Assembly (NCBI GenBank): GCA_963717195.1
Contig: CAVQVR010000012.1
Span: forward strand, 372,001 to 436,000
DNA: 64,000 bases
From: JACDAE01 sp963717195
GTDB taxonomy: Bacteria; Chloroflexota; Ktedonobacteria; Ktedonobacterales; Ktedonobacteraceae
Reading direction: 5' to 3'
Shown here: positions 49,301 to 56,609 of the stretch, piece after piece
Layout of the letters: each line of letters opens with the position of its first letter
How positions within the stretch are numbered: position 1 is the stretch's first letter
Translations under genes and position numbers: made by a program
The notes under the pieces: generated by a model
Database searches by the model: none
The model's input: only the letters and a program-made list of their open reading frames with translations
What the model was told of the DNA's origin: nothing

Positions 49301-50539
49301 AATAATGTCCGCTCCATTGAGGGTATCTTGAAACGTATGGCCCTCTTCCAGGGCGTCTCAGATACAGATATCCATGCCCTTGCCGAGCAAACCTCCGTGC
49401 AACAGTACGACCGTGATGAGTGTCTCTTTAGCGAAAATGATAGGAGCAATCAACGCGAACATTCGGGGACAACACAGCGCTCGTTAGGAAGGAGGCGTCC
49501 AGAACGCGAAACGCTCCATGTTTTGCTGGAAGGCTTCGTCAAAGTTGCACGCCAGACCACCGAAGGAACCGGACAAAACAAAACGGGCGAACGTATTATT
49601 GCCTATCGGCAAGGTGGAGACTACTTCGCCGGGGGGCTTGATCTGCTAGGAGATGGGCGGGCCGTGACCGTGACTGCAATCACACGCACACGCGTCGCAC
49701 AGGTTCCACGTCCCACTCTGCTTGCTCTCTTTAAGCGCTACCCAGACGTGGGGCAGCGCTTTACCGTCCGCTTGCAACAATATATTGAAAGTACTGCCAG
49801 TGCACAGAGTCACGTTTTTGAAGGGAGCCTGATCAACCCACACGTTCCGCCAAAGCCTCCTGCCGATTCCAGGCTACGGGCAGGACTGCACTCGCTCATC
49901 AGCGATGGCGTGGTCGAAGGGACCGAGGTGCTGGTCATTGATCTAGACAAGTGTATTCATTGCAACGAGTGCGAGGAGGCTTGCCAGCGGCGACACGGGC
50001 ACTCACGCATGAATCGCAAAGGTATGGTTGTTGGCAATATCAGTATCGCTACTGCCTGCCGTCAGTGCCAGGATCCTGTCTGTATGCTATGTAGCCGGGC
50101 CGGGATCGCACGACGGCCTAACGGTGAAGTGTATATTACCGAGAGCTGTATCGGGTGCGGCATCTGCGCTGAACGCTGCCCATATGGAGCCATCTCGATT
50201 GTAGACCTTGACCAGGAGGCCGTCTCCACTTCATCCAGCAAACGCTTCAATGCCTTTTTTACCAAAAATGCTGGCAAAGAGCGAGAACGCAAGTACTTAC
50301 CTATGGCAAATGGCTCAGCGACGATGGACAGACGCGTCTCATCTGGTCCCCTGAATCTTACCCAATCAGCGCATGGGTATGATGAGTTGCGTAAAAAGCT
50401 CGCCATTAAATGTGATCTCTGTGCAGAATATAACGATCAGGCATGTGTGCAGGCATGTCCTACAGGAGCAGCAATACGAGTGCAACCAATGAAGTTCTTT
50501 GGTTCAACAGAAGATATTCTACGGAAAAGAGTCCATTGA
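46343..50539 (+). CDS. Giant redox-signalling fusion: FAD/NAD oxidoreductase, two FHA, 4Fe-4S clusters, two cNMP-binding domains
   Basis: The 1398-residue cytoplasmic protein reads, in order: a rubredoxin/nitrite-reductase-type FAD-NAD(P) oxidoreductase (about 1-430; VGNGIAGATAAEVL, CGSGTLALESAEML, YAAGDV); an FHA domain (about 468-545; GR, SRKH, NG); a second FHA (about 620-695; GRD, SHKH, NG); a two-cluster ferredoxin region (CVGCNRCMNACP near 762, CIMCGSCVSVCP near 804); two cyclic-nucleotide-binding barrels (about 880-985 and 1000-1150); and a DmsB/HycB-like cluster region (CIHCNECEEAC near 1204, CRQC, CIGCGICAERCP near 1268, CDLC and CPTGA near 1356). GTG 46343 has AGGAG 6 nt upstream. 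It could pass electrons from NAD(P)H via flavin to clusters, gated by phosphothreonine and nucleotide signals; this is inferred. Confidence 0.9.
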   Translation: MGKQVSYLIVGNGIAGATAAEVLRSADRNSTISIIADDPSPVYYRPALKDFLGGHIPRKKVWARPNTFYQKHHIRFIPGRAAIISPHEHFIQLQNGEQHRYDKLLLANGARPRQLDCPGANLAGVSTLRTVADYQEILRRLPTASRIVICGSGTLALESAEMLRSLGYQVTHLLRKQTVWSEVLDHTASDMVLQEERRAGIDVRIGETVAEIVGKQGQVTKVITTRGNHIPCDLLLVAIGITPNIDFIEASGISCRRGVKVDMAMRTNAPDIYAAGDVTETTDPITGQTRVLGQWFPAIQQARIAAYSMLDQYNDNRPGSFYNATFLYGLDFVALGLTQQLTNTLDPSHVYQEIVAEPAPHSYRKALLKNGIPIGALFLGERKLALAFKRAIDARVNMTPILTNLFSNDFSLEEWLDTQHAPEAVFDVSQNAIPDKEIISHAYLVPIPHPKVQISTRETLLNPQSQNLVIGRQQGSALSLEHRSVSRKHAIISCINGQYILRDLGSANGTFVNALPLPPAKTHILHPDDTLRFGDVQFRFQLRQQPTNTEGALAGTPSSLDTTMNLFQHIRGSQLEQNTIRSIPESVLAVARETPSLILLMKDAKPRIVPVIFDQLASKRLTIGRDEENAIVLPDTAASHKHVEIFCAPDGLYIRDLNSSNGVFVNKVRINNPYHLSHGDRIVIGNTLIYCSLPQKVRQPAMGGAFSGTDGHVSPSSTSRSPSAASLSSSTSINPPAFVSLSHRTIIEPLSEKRVQFEIDMCVGCNRCMNACPLPSSTGVYIADLNQATISNEVSSHVARFTHECIMCGSCVSVCPVDNHRDLLMLSLKQRLGSTWDNDIDIQRIIDVLPPGWSVSLLISRLREQPILSNTQLVAEKYLLHLFARSQLRSLEAGITLQREGEYGRDLYFLLEGRLSVLTTEAKDKELQVAILNRGEYAGEEGMLTGQPHTTTVRTLTSALILQVPEQVVQQFIELVPRARTFFEQLNNVRSIEGILKRMALFQGVSDTDIHALAEQTSVQQYDRDECLFSENDRSNQREHSGTTQRSLGRRRPERETLHVLLEGFVKVARQTTEGTGQNKTGERIIAYRQGGDYFAGGLDLLGDGRAVTVTAITRTRVAQVPRPTLLALFKRYPDVGQRFTVRLQQYIESTASAQSHVFEGSLINPHVPPKPPADSRLRAGLHSLISDGVVEGTEVLVIDLDKCIHCNECEEACQRRHGHSRMNRKGMVVGNISIATACRQCQDPVCMLCSRAGIARRPNGEVYITESCIGCGICAERCPYGAISIVDLDQEAVSTSSSKRFNAFFTKNAGKERERKYLPMANGSATMDRRVSSGPLNLTQSAHGYDELRKKLAIKCDLCAEYNDQACVQACPTGAAIRVQPMKFFGSTEDILRKRVH

Positions 50540-50731
50540 TAGAAAATAACACTTTTTTCCTATACCCTTATCCAGTTGCTAGCCAGATTTCTACTTTTGC
50601 TTGACTTTCAGGATGATCTGTTTTACAACAGACTTAAGATCAACCTTAATTAATATCAGCGCTGATGTTATATGGCTTCTTGTGAAGAATTAGAAGGACA
50701 ACCAGACCAATATTTTGAAAAGGAATTCGCG

Positions 50732-51721
50732 ATGAACAAATCGAAAGTCGTTCTATCGATAGCAGGAATTTTGCTGTTATTAATAGGAGCCTTGATATTT
50801 AATTTTGTCAGGGTCCATGCTTCTACGCCCACCCCTCCTACCAGCACGTTGGCGAATACTAATCACCCAACTCCAACGACGAGGACGAATTCCCCACGAC
50901 AGCGGCACTTACAAACAGAAAGAGCCAGGCCACGGGCTATCCTGAAGCCTGCCATCGCGCCTCAATCAAATGTTACACCTGCGTCAAAACCAACTGGGGC
51001 TCAAGCGCCAACAGCCATACCAACTCAGCCCGCTGCTGCACCTGTTCAATCTGGCTCCGGACCAGTTCAAGCGAGCTCTGGTTCAGATCGTTTTTATTCA
51101 GTTGGCACTCCGGCTGATACGATGAAGGCTAATGCGACAAACCTGACGAAGCTGCAAGTAAAAACACTGATCGAGAGCCAGGTAAATAAAAACTGGAGCA
51201 TTATTCAAAGTGAGCTGGGCTTTAGCACGGAGGCACAGGCATACGCATTCTTCCTTGGTCTTGCCACGCGCGAATCAACACTGAACGCTGGCCTGGAGAC
51301 TGGAAGTGGCGCCGGTCACTCTTACGGGGCAATTCAAGCTGCGGAGACGGCCTACGCCAATGCCAATCCGAGTTACACGCCTGAAAACGATGTGCCTGAA
51401 ATGACCCAATATGACTTTACCCCTCAGAACTTCTACGATCCTGGTATTGCCGTCCACATGGGCATCCGCCACCTGCTTCACTTTGCTAACCAGGCAAAGG
51501 CAGCAGGGTATACGGGTACTCAACTCCTGAGACATGCTCTGATTGGTTATAACACAGGATGGGTAACTGACTCTAACCAGAGTTGGCTGCAACAGTATTC
51601 CGACGAAATCGGGGCTATTGCAGGATGGTACCTGAACAATGGGCATCTCTACGATACTCAATTCACCTGGACCGGCAGTTCCGCAGTGGATCGAAGCAGC
51701 CCCTGGGGCTGGTATCCGTAA
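50732..51721 (+). CDS. Membrane-anchored lytic-transglycosylase-like protein
   Basis: From ATG 50732 (AAGGAATTCGCG upstream) the protein has 330 residues: a membrane anchor (about 6-27, VVLSIAGILLLLIGALIF), a long Pro/Thr/Ala-rich extracellular linker (about 30-135), and a C-terminal lysozyme-like domain. FFLGLATRESTLNAGLETGS has the glutamate expected of transglycosylases, and GIAVHMGIRHLLHF and ALIGYNTGWV match the later conserved helices. It would cut or bind peptidoglycan. It lies 190 bp after the redox fusion gene on the same strand; a shared transcript is possible. Confidence 0.7.
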   Translation: MNKSKVVLSIAGILLLLIGALIFNFVRVHASTPTPPTSTLANTNHPTPTTRTNSPRQRHLQTERARPRAILKPAIAPQSNVTPASKPTGAQAPTAIPTQPAAAPVQSGSGPVQASSGSDRFYSVGTPADTMKANATNLTKLQVKTLIESQVNKNWSIIQSELGFSTEAQAYAFFLGLATRESTLNAGLETGSGAGHSYGAIQAAETAYANANPSYTPENDVPEMTQYDFTPQNFYDPGIAVHMGIRHLLHFANQAKAAGYTGTQLLRHALIGYNTGWVTDSNQSWLQQYSDEIGAIAGWYLNNGHLYDTQFTWTGSSAVDRSSPWGWYP

Positions 51722-51738
51722 GATTTCGGTATGGGCAC

Positions 51739-51822
51739 GGCCCAATACCGTTGAGGTACAGAGAATGGTGGGAAAATGGGTAGGGGCCAGAGACAGTATT
51801 CTTACCTCAACGGTATTGGGCC
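51739..51822. repeat. 20-bp perfect inverted repeat with long loop
   Basis: GGCCCAATACCGTTGAGGTA (51739-51758) is exactly repeated in inverted form at 51803-51822, with GGGC/GCCC extending the ends after a 2-base mismatch. The 44-nt loop is G-rich. It follows the transglycosylase gene and could terminate it, or be a remnant element. Confidence 0.65.
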
Positions 51823-52180
51823 GCGCCCAAATGCACCCATCCTACTGGTCTATCAGTGTGATTCTGACGAAAAAGTACGACGTACCATATAACTGCTAAA
51901 TAGGTGCTTATTCAGTGGTCTCAACGTTGCTTGAGCTGATAAAACGACAAACCCCAAACAGCAGACTCCCTGCTCCAGTAGGTGGTACAATACTTGTGAA
52001 AAAGCATGGAGTCTCAAATTTTACGGGAATAACCCCCATATACATGAAAAATGTGACAAGATGATTTTCTCCGGCTTCAAAGATATTTACGCATTCATCA
52101 TGCATATTTTGAGCAAGGAGCGTGAAAACTTTGATTATATGCAGCAACACCCGGGGGAGCATCATCAAGGAGAGTGAGTT

Positions 52181-52393
52181 ATGAATAGGAGTTATGTAGT
52201 CAGAGCGCTGTGGCAAAGTTTGCTTAGCGCAATCATCGCTGGAATCATCTATACCGTCATTTACGCGGTCACCAGCAAAGACTTCAATGGCTTTTTGCAG
52301 GGCGCACTCGTGATCGCTGGCATCACCTTCGTTGTAGCATTCCTTCTCCACATCATTTTCTCGATGCTCTTCGGGAGAAGGATGGCCCGGTAA
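52181..52393 (+). CDS. Small membrane protein of unknown function
   Basis: This 70-residue protein has two transmembrane helices (about 12-31, LLSAIIAGIIYTVIYAV, and 40-63, GALVIAGITFVVAFLLHIIF) and a basic C terminus (GRRMAR). AAGGAG lies 8 nt before the ATG, which supports translation. I do not recognise the family. A 14-bp hairpin lies downstream. Confidence 0.6.
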   Translation: MNRSYVVRALWQSLLSAIIAGIIYTVIYAVTSKDFNGFLQGALVIAGITFVVAFLLHIIFSMLFGRRMAR

Positions 52394-52602
52394 AGCCAGG
52401 GAGCTCGCTGATGGCCTTTCGTAGATAAGTGATCGGAATAGAGCAGGCATCAGGCCATTGGTAAATAGCGTCAATGTTCGACGATTTTTGAGGCGAAACA
52501 TGGGAAATCGGCGTGAATGGTGGGAATCAGTGATGAGCAGCCAGGCAAAGAAGCTTCTGGGGTGGCCTGGTGCCTCGGCATCCTGTCAATTGGCCAAACA
52601 GA

Positions 52603-52636
52603 GGTGGAGCGAGCATTTGAAGATGCTCGCTCCACC
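52603..52636. terminator. 14-bp hairpin
   Basis: GGTGGAGCGAGCAT and ATGCTCGCTCCACC form a perfect stem with loop TTGAAG. There is no U-run. It lies in the convergent gap between the small membrane protein and the DUF998 gene. Confidence 0.5.
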
Positions 52637-52728
52637 GAGACCATCTCATGACCTACTGACGGAGATGGGAAGCCCAACCTGGCAAACGAAAGACAATGAA
52701 GCTGGAAAGCAAGAAGACCTTCCGCAAT

Positions 52729-53490
52729 CTAGGAGCGAGCGTCTGGCATACCGTTTTCAGGTATGGAGACACTGGCTCCTTTTTTCAAAAAGAGCGTAAC
52801 CACGAGCAAACACATCCAGAGCGCGTGACTCCCTGCTGACAGGCGCTCCCCCAGCCCAGCAAGCGGCACCAGACCGGCAACCGTTCCGGATGCACCGTCG
52901 AGGAACACCCCCCAAAAGATCAGGATGAGCATGCCAGTCATCAGCGAGTACACGAACCACCCGCGCCAATGCGCGTTTAGCGCATACTGTGCAAAGGCGA
53001 AACAGCTCATGGCCAGGGTAAGAATGACCACCCACGCCAAGATACTATGAAGCGTCCCATGCACCGTCGATGGTGCCAGGGTGACCCCTGGTGGGTAGCC
53101 GGGAAAGGGATCCATGGAAAACACCCCAGCGCCAATCAGGCAAAGGCCAGCGATACCCTGAAACAGAGGAAACCAGATCGCACCGCGCCCTGGCGTCAAG
53201 AGCCGATACCAGCCAACAGCCGAGAGTACCAGTAGGACACCGAAGACGACGAAATTGACCTGCTGCACCCAGCCACCAGGGCCAAGGCTCAATGCGCTAA
53301 TAGGTTGAGTCCCTGCATCATAACCGGGTCGCATGATGCCTTCCAGCACATAGGTGACGGTAAAGAGGAACGCCCCGATGGCACCACAGCTTACCAGCCC
53401 AAGCGTGAGTGGGGACCGCAAGCCTTTCTGCCAACGAGAGGGCATGTCCGATCGTCTGGCCATCGAGGATGGTTCAGAGATATACCCCAT
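52729..53490 (-). CDS. DUF998 membrane protein
   Basis: The 253-residue protein has six predicted transmembrane helices. DUF998 features are visible: EGIMRPGYDAGTQPISALSLG after the first helix and VHGTLHSILAWVV with the conserved histidines in the middle. The function of the family is unknown. GAAAGGAAATCTT precedes ATG 53490. A strong palindrome sits 50 bp upstream and could control it. Confidence 0.82.
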   Translation of the reverse strand: MGYISEPSSMARRSDMPSRWQKGLRSPLTLGLVSCGAIGAFLFTVTYVLEGIMRPGYDAGTQPISALSLGPGGWVQQVNFVVFGVLLVLSAVGWYRLLTPGRGAIWFPLFQGIAGLCLIGAGVFSMDPFPGYPPGVTLAPSTVHGTLHSILAWVVILTLAMSCFAFAQYALNAHWRGWFVYSLMTGMLILIFWGVFLDGASGTVAGLVPLAGLGERLSAGSHALWMCLLVVTLFLKKGASVSIPENGMPDARS

Positions 53491-53540
53491 AAGATTTCCT
53501 TTCTTTTCGTGTGTTTGCTGAACTCGACCAGGAGATATTG

Positions 53541-53569
53541 CTATATGCTATAATTAATATAGCATATAG
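53541..53569. promoter_or_regulatory. Large AT-rich palindrome, candidate operator
   Basis: CTATATGCTATA (53541-53552) and TATAGCATATAG (53558-53569) form a perfect 12-bp dyad around ATTAA. It lies in the divergent gap between the DUF998 gene and the isomerase gene. A further half-site, ATATGCTATATT, is near 53650. Size and symmetry suit a TetR-, GntR- or MarR-type regulator; none is encoded nearby. Confidence 0.65.
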
Positions 53570-53766
53570 TTATTTCTTTGTCAAGGTGTACATGAACAGG
53601 TCTCTTCTTTTGAAAAAACGCAAATCTTTCCCACAGGCCACATCTAATGATATGCTATATTCAAGTTCTGAAAGCAATCTTACAAGGATGCGCTTCTCCA
53701 GTATGCAAACGAATAACTCTGTATATATGCGCATCCACACAATCAGACATGAAAAGAGGAAAAACA

Positions 53767-54552
53767 ATGCGTTTTGGAATATGCGCTCCATTCCAGGAAG
53801 TCGCCAATCTTACGACGTTCCCATTCGACTATCTCGAAGAAAATGTCCAGCGTTTCCTGGCACCTGAAAAGCCGCAGGAACACTTTGAAGAACTTTGGCA
53901 GGCGGCTCGTACGCTACCAGTTCCAATTGAGGCTGCCAATTCACTACTCCCGTCCGACCTCTTTCTGGTCGCCACTCCAACACGACAGGTTGACACAGAA
54001 CGCTTGGAGCGCTATATCAAAACCGCATTGCAACGCGCCAGACAGGCCGGTATACGCATTCTGGTCTTTGGGAGCGGTGGAGCACGCGCCTGTCCTGCTG
54101 GCTATGATGTTGCCGATGCTGTGCGACAGATAGGTGATCATCTGGCGACATGGAGCATCTGGGCACATGATTATGGCGTTCAGATTGTGCTTGAGCCACT
54201 GCGCTACGAGGAGACAAACACTATCAATACCGTCTCCGAAGGTGGAGCACTTGTTTCGCAGCACATCGCCTCCGGTGCTCGCCTACTGGCCGATGTGTAC
54301 CATATGCTCTGCAATTCTGAAGCGCCCGCGACACTGCTCCCCTGGACAGCGTTGCTTTCCCATGTCCATGTAGCCGAGCAGCAGGGACGGACAGCTCCTG
54401 GTCGCCATGGTGAAAATTTTCGCCCCTATTTCTCGGCGCTCAAACGTGGTGGCTATGACCAGCGCATCTCTATTGAATGCAACTGGCATGATCTTCCCGC
54501 TGAAGTAGAATTGGCCCTGAGGGTGTTACGAGAGCAGTGGGAACAAGCCTGA
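53767..54552 (+). CDS. Sugar phosphate isomerase/epimerase (TIM barrel)
   Basis: The 261-residue protein begins MRFGICAPFQEVANL and has xylose-isomerase-like barrel features: VPIEAANSLLP, GIRILVFGSGGARACP, VQIVLEPLRYEETNTINT with the metal glutamate, LLADVYHML, LSHVHVAEQQGRTAPG and ISIECNW. These carry the usual metal ligands (Glu, Asp, His, Glu). The frame is open upstream, but AGAGGAAAAACA before ATG 53767 sets the start. It is followed after 60 bp by a Gfo/Idh/MocA dehydrogenase, a common pairing for inositol or sugar-derivative catabolism. Confidence 0.88.
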   Translation: MRFGICAPFQEVANLTTFPFDYLEENVQRFLAPEKPQEHFEELWQAARTLPVPIEAANSLLPSDLFLVATPTRQVDTERLERYIKTALQRARQAGIRILVFGSGGARACPAGYDVADAVRQIGDHLATWSIWAHDYGVQIVLEPLRYEETNTINTVSEGGALVSQHIASGARLLADVYHMLCNSEAPATLLPWTALLSHVHVAEQQGRTAPGRHGENFRPYFSALKRGGYDQRISIECNWHDLPAEVELALRVLREQWEQA

Positions 54553-54612
54553 GGGGCAAAATGATGTTTTTTGTGCTACGCAAACACTAATAAGAAAGAA
54601 AAAGAGAGGCAA

Positions 54613-55674
54613 ATGGCTGAGAAACTACGCTTCGGAATTGTTGGCTATGGCGTCATTGGAGAGCTTCATGTCAGAGCAATCAATAGTTTGCCTGATGCAC
54701 AGCTCGTCGCCGTTGCGGACATAGTACCAGAAAAAATACAAAAGTTGGCGCAGGAATATCCCGTCACCCCGTATTCAGATACGCGGGAGATGTATGCAAA
54801 AGAGCAACTCGATATCGTCAACATATGCACCCCTAGCGGTATGCACGGTGAACACGCAATCGAGGCCATGCGTGCAGGATGCCACGTGATTGTAGAGAAA
54901 CCGATGGAGATCACACTCGCCGCTATCGAGAAAATGCTACAGGTCCAGCAGGAGACGGATCGGAAACTTGCCGTAATCAGTCAACATCGCTTCGACAACG
55001 CCACTCAACAGGTACGCAAGCTGGTAGACGAACAAGCATTTGGGAGACTGGTTCTCGGCAATGCTGTTATTCCCTGGTGGCGCTCACAAAAATACTACGA
55101 TAGTGGTGCATGGCGAGGTACATGGGCCCTTGATGGCGGCGGCGTGTTAATGAATCAGTCAATTCATTCAATCGACCTGCTGCAATGGTTAATGGGACGC
55201 GTCAAGAGTATTTATGCCTATACAGATACATTGGTCCACCATATGGAAACGGAGGACGTGGCTGTAGCCGTGCTACGTTTTGCTAACGGCGCAATAGGCA
55301 CCATTGCGGCTACCACTGGCGCATATCCAGGCGTTGGCACCCGTATTGAAATTTACGGTGATAAAGGTTCGGCAGTCATTGATAGCGATAAACTTGGATA
55401 CCTCCACCTTGCCCGCGATGATAGCGAAGAGGTTGGGCCGTACGGAGGCGTCAAAAAGCCATCTCAAACGAATGGAAATCCTGGAACGACCGGTGCAGCA
55501 GATCCCGCTGCAATTGCGACTGATACCCATGCACTACAGATTGCAGACATGATACGTGCTGTACGCGAGAACGGAACGCCGCTTCTGGACGGCAACGGGG
55601 CTCGTCACCCGGTTGAGATTATTCTGGGCATCTACAAATCTGCGCGTACAGGTAAAGAGGTGATACTTTCCTAA
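54613..55674 (+). CDS. Gfo/Idh/MocA-family oxidoreductase
   Basis: The 353-residue protein begins with the Rossmann motif RFGIVGYGVIGELHVRAI and has VNICTPSGMHGEHAIEAMRAG and HVIVEKPMEITL, where the EKP lysine is the conserved catalytic residue of the family. The C-terminal alpha/beta domain has DGGGVLMNQSIHSIDLLQWLMG with the active-site histidine. It probably oxidises a cyclic polyol or sugar with NAD(P). GAGAGG precedes the ATG. It follows the isomerase gene in the same direction and a hairpin closes the unit. Confidence 0.92.
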   Translation: MAEKLRFGIVGYGVIGELHVRAINSLPDAQLVAVADIVPEKIQKLAQEYPVTPYSDTREMYAKEQLDIVNICTPSGMHGEHAIEAMRAGCHVIVEKPMEITLAAIEKMLQVQQETDRKLAVISQHRFDNATQQVRKLVDEQAFGRLVLGNAVIPWWRSQKYYDSGAWRGTWALDGGGVLMNQSIHSIDLLQWLMGRVKSIYAYTDTLVHHMETEDVAVAVLRFANGAIGTIAATTGAYPGVGTRIEIYGDKGSAVIDSDKLGYLHLARDDSEEVGPYGGVKKPSQTNGNPGTTGAADPAAIATDTHALQIADMIRAVRENGTPLLDGNGARHPVEIILGIYKSARTGKEVILS

Positions 55675-55700
55675 AGAACATTTGAGAATCTCCCTCCATT

Positions 55701-55742
55701 AGGAGGAAGTGAACGCACGCAAGGTGACGCCCACTTCCTCCT
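55701..55742 (+). terminator. Hairpin containing a dispersed repeat
   Basis: AGGAGGAAGTG (55701-55711) and CACTTCCTCCT (55732-55742) form an 11-bp stem. The loop is CGCACGCAAGGTGACGCC, a copy of the short repeat also found at 11022, 61315 and 61372. It lies 27 bp after the oxidoreductase stop. Confidence 0.6.
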
Positions 55743-55757
55743 ATATCCCCTTTTTTC

Positions 55758-55917
55758 CAGGGCTTGTGAATTATCGTTTTTCTCTGCGTTTTGGCCCGCT
55801 GTGCGGGCCTTTTAGGGTTTTAATGGTGTGTTTTTCGGGCTCAGCCCGAAAAACACACCATTAAAACCCTTTGCGAGCGCGGTAGGCGCGAGGAGAGCGA
55901 ATAATTCACAAGCCCTG
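55758..55917. mobile_element. MITE-like element, copy 4, with perfect 10-bp target duplication
   Basis: The ends are CAGGGCTTGTGAATT and AATTCACAAGCCCTG, exact inverted copies. The flanks are CCCTTTTTTC at 55748-55757 and again at 55918-55927. The central hairpin is a perfect 27-bp stem (55814-55840 with 55844-55870) with a 3-nt loop. This is the best-preserved copy and probably the youngest. Confidence 0.93.
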
Positions 55918-56046
55918 CCCTTTTTTCCCATTTTCTTGTATTTGAAAACCATCTCCGCTATACTGCTCAACAGGGACAGTGTGCTATTCTCTAGCAACTA
56001 TCGGATCATAGTGCCATCAAAAAAATCATCTGGATGAGGTTTAGCA

Positions 56047-56595
56047 TTGAAACGTTCACACCTGGTACGAGAAATCGTTGAGATTATTGCACTCACAGTA
56101 CTCATATTCGTCGTTATTCACTTTGTCATTCAGAGTTACCACGTACAGGGTGCCAATATGCAACCGAGCTTTACGGCTAACCAGTATGTGATGGTAAACA
56201 AATCGGCCTACCTGTTCCGCAACATTGAACGAGGTGATGTCGTCGTTTTCCACAACCCACAGGACACCGCCCAGGATTTTATCGAACGTGTCATCGGTCT
56301 GCCAGGAGATACGATTCAAGTGGATAGCACAACGATCCGCGTGAATGGAGTCCTCCTCAACGAACCCTACGTCAAAGTTGCAACCAACCCCGTTGCAAAT
56401 ACCTGGAAAGTTCCAGCCAATCAGTATTTCGTACTCAACGATAATCGCCAGAGCACCGATGACTCGCGCACATGGAGCTTTGTACCCAAAGATTATATCA
56501 TTGGAAAAGCCATCCTGATTTACTGGCCCCTGAACAACATACAATTTGTAGATACACACACAACAGTGTTCTCGCAAATTAAAGCAGGCAAATAG
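56047..56595 (+). CDS. Signal peptidase I homologue with catalytic lysine replaced
   Basis: The 182-residue protein has one N-terminal transmembrane helix (about 10-28) and the S26 boxes: VQGANMQPSF with the nucleophile Ser41, RGDVVVF, FIERVIGLPGD and VLNDNRQSTDDSRTWSFV. In active enzymes the third box reads (Y/F)(I/V)KRVIGLPGD and the lysine is the general base; here residue 80 is glutamate (GAA, one base from AAA). The start is TTG 56047 with GAGG 7 nt upstream. Either the enzyme is inactive or regulatory, or the base is a sequencing error. Confidence 0.88.
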   Translation: MKRSHLVREIVEIIALTVLIFVVIHFVIQSYHVQGANMQPSFTANQYVMVNKSAYLFRNIERGDVVVFHNPQDTAQDFIERVIGLPGDTIQVDSTTIRVNGVLLNEPYVKVATNPVANTWKVPANQYFVLNDNRQSTDDSRTWSFVPKDYIIGKAILIYWPLNNIQFVDTHTTVFSQIKAGK

Positions 56596-56609
56596 GGAGA
56601 AAAAGAGCT

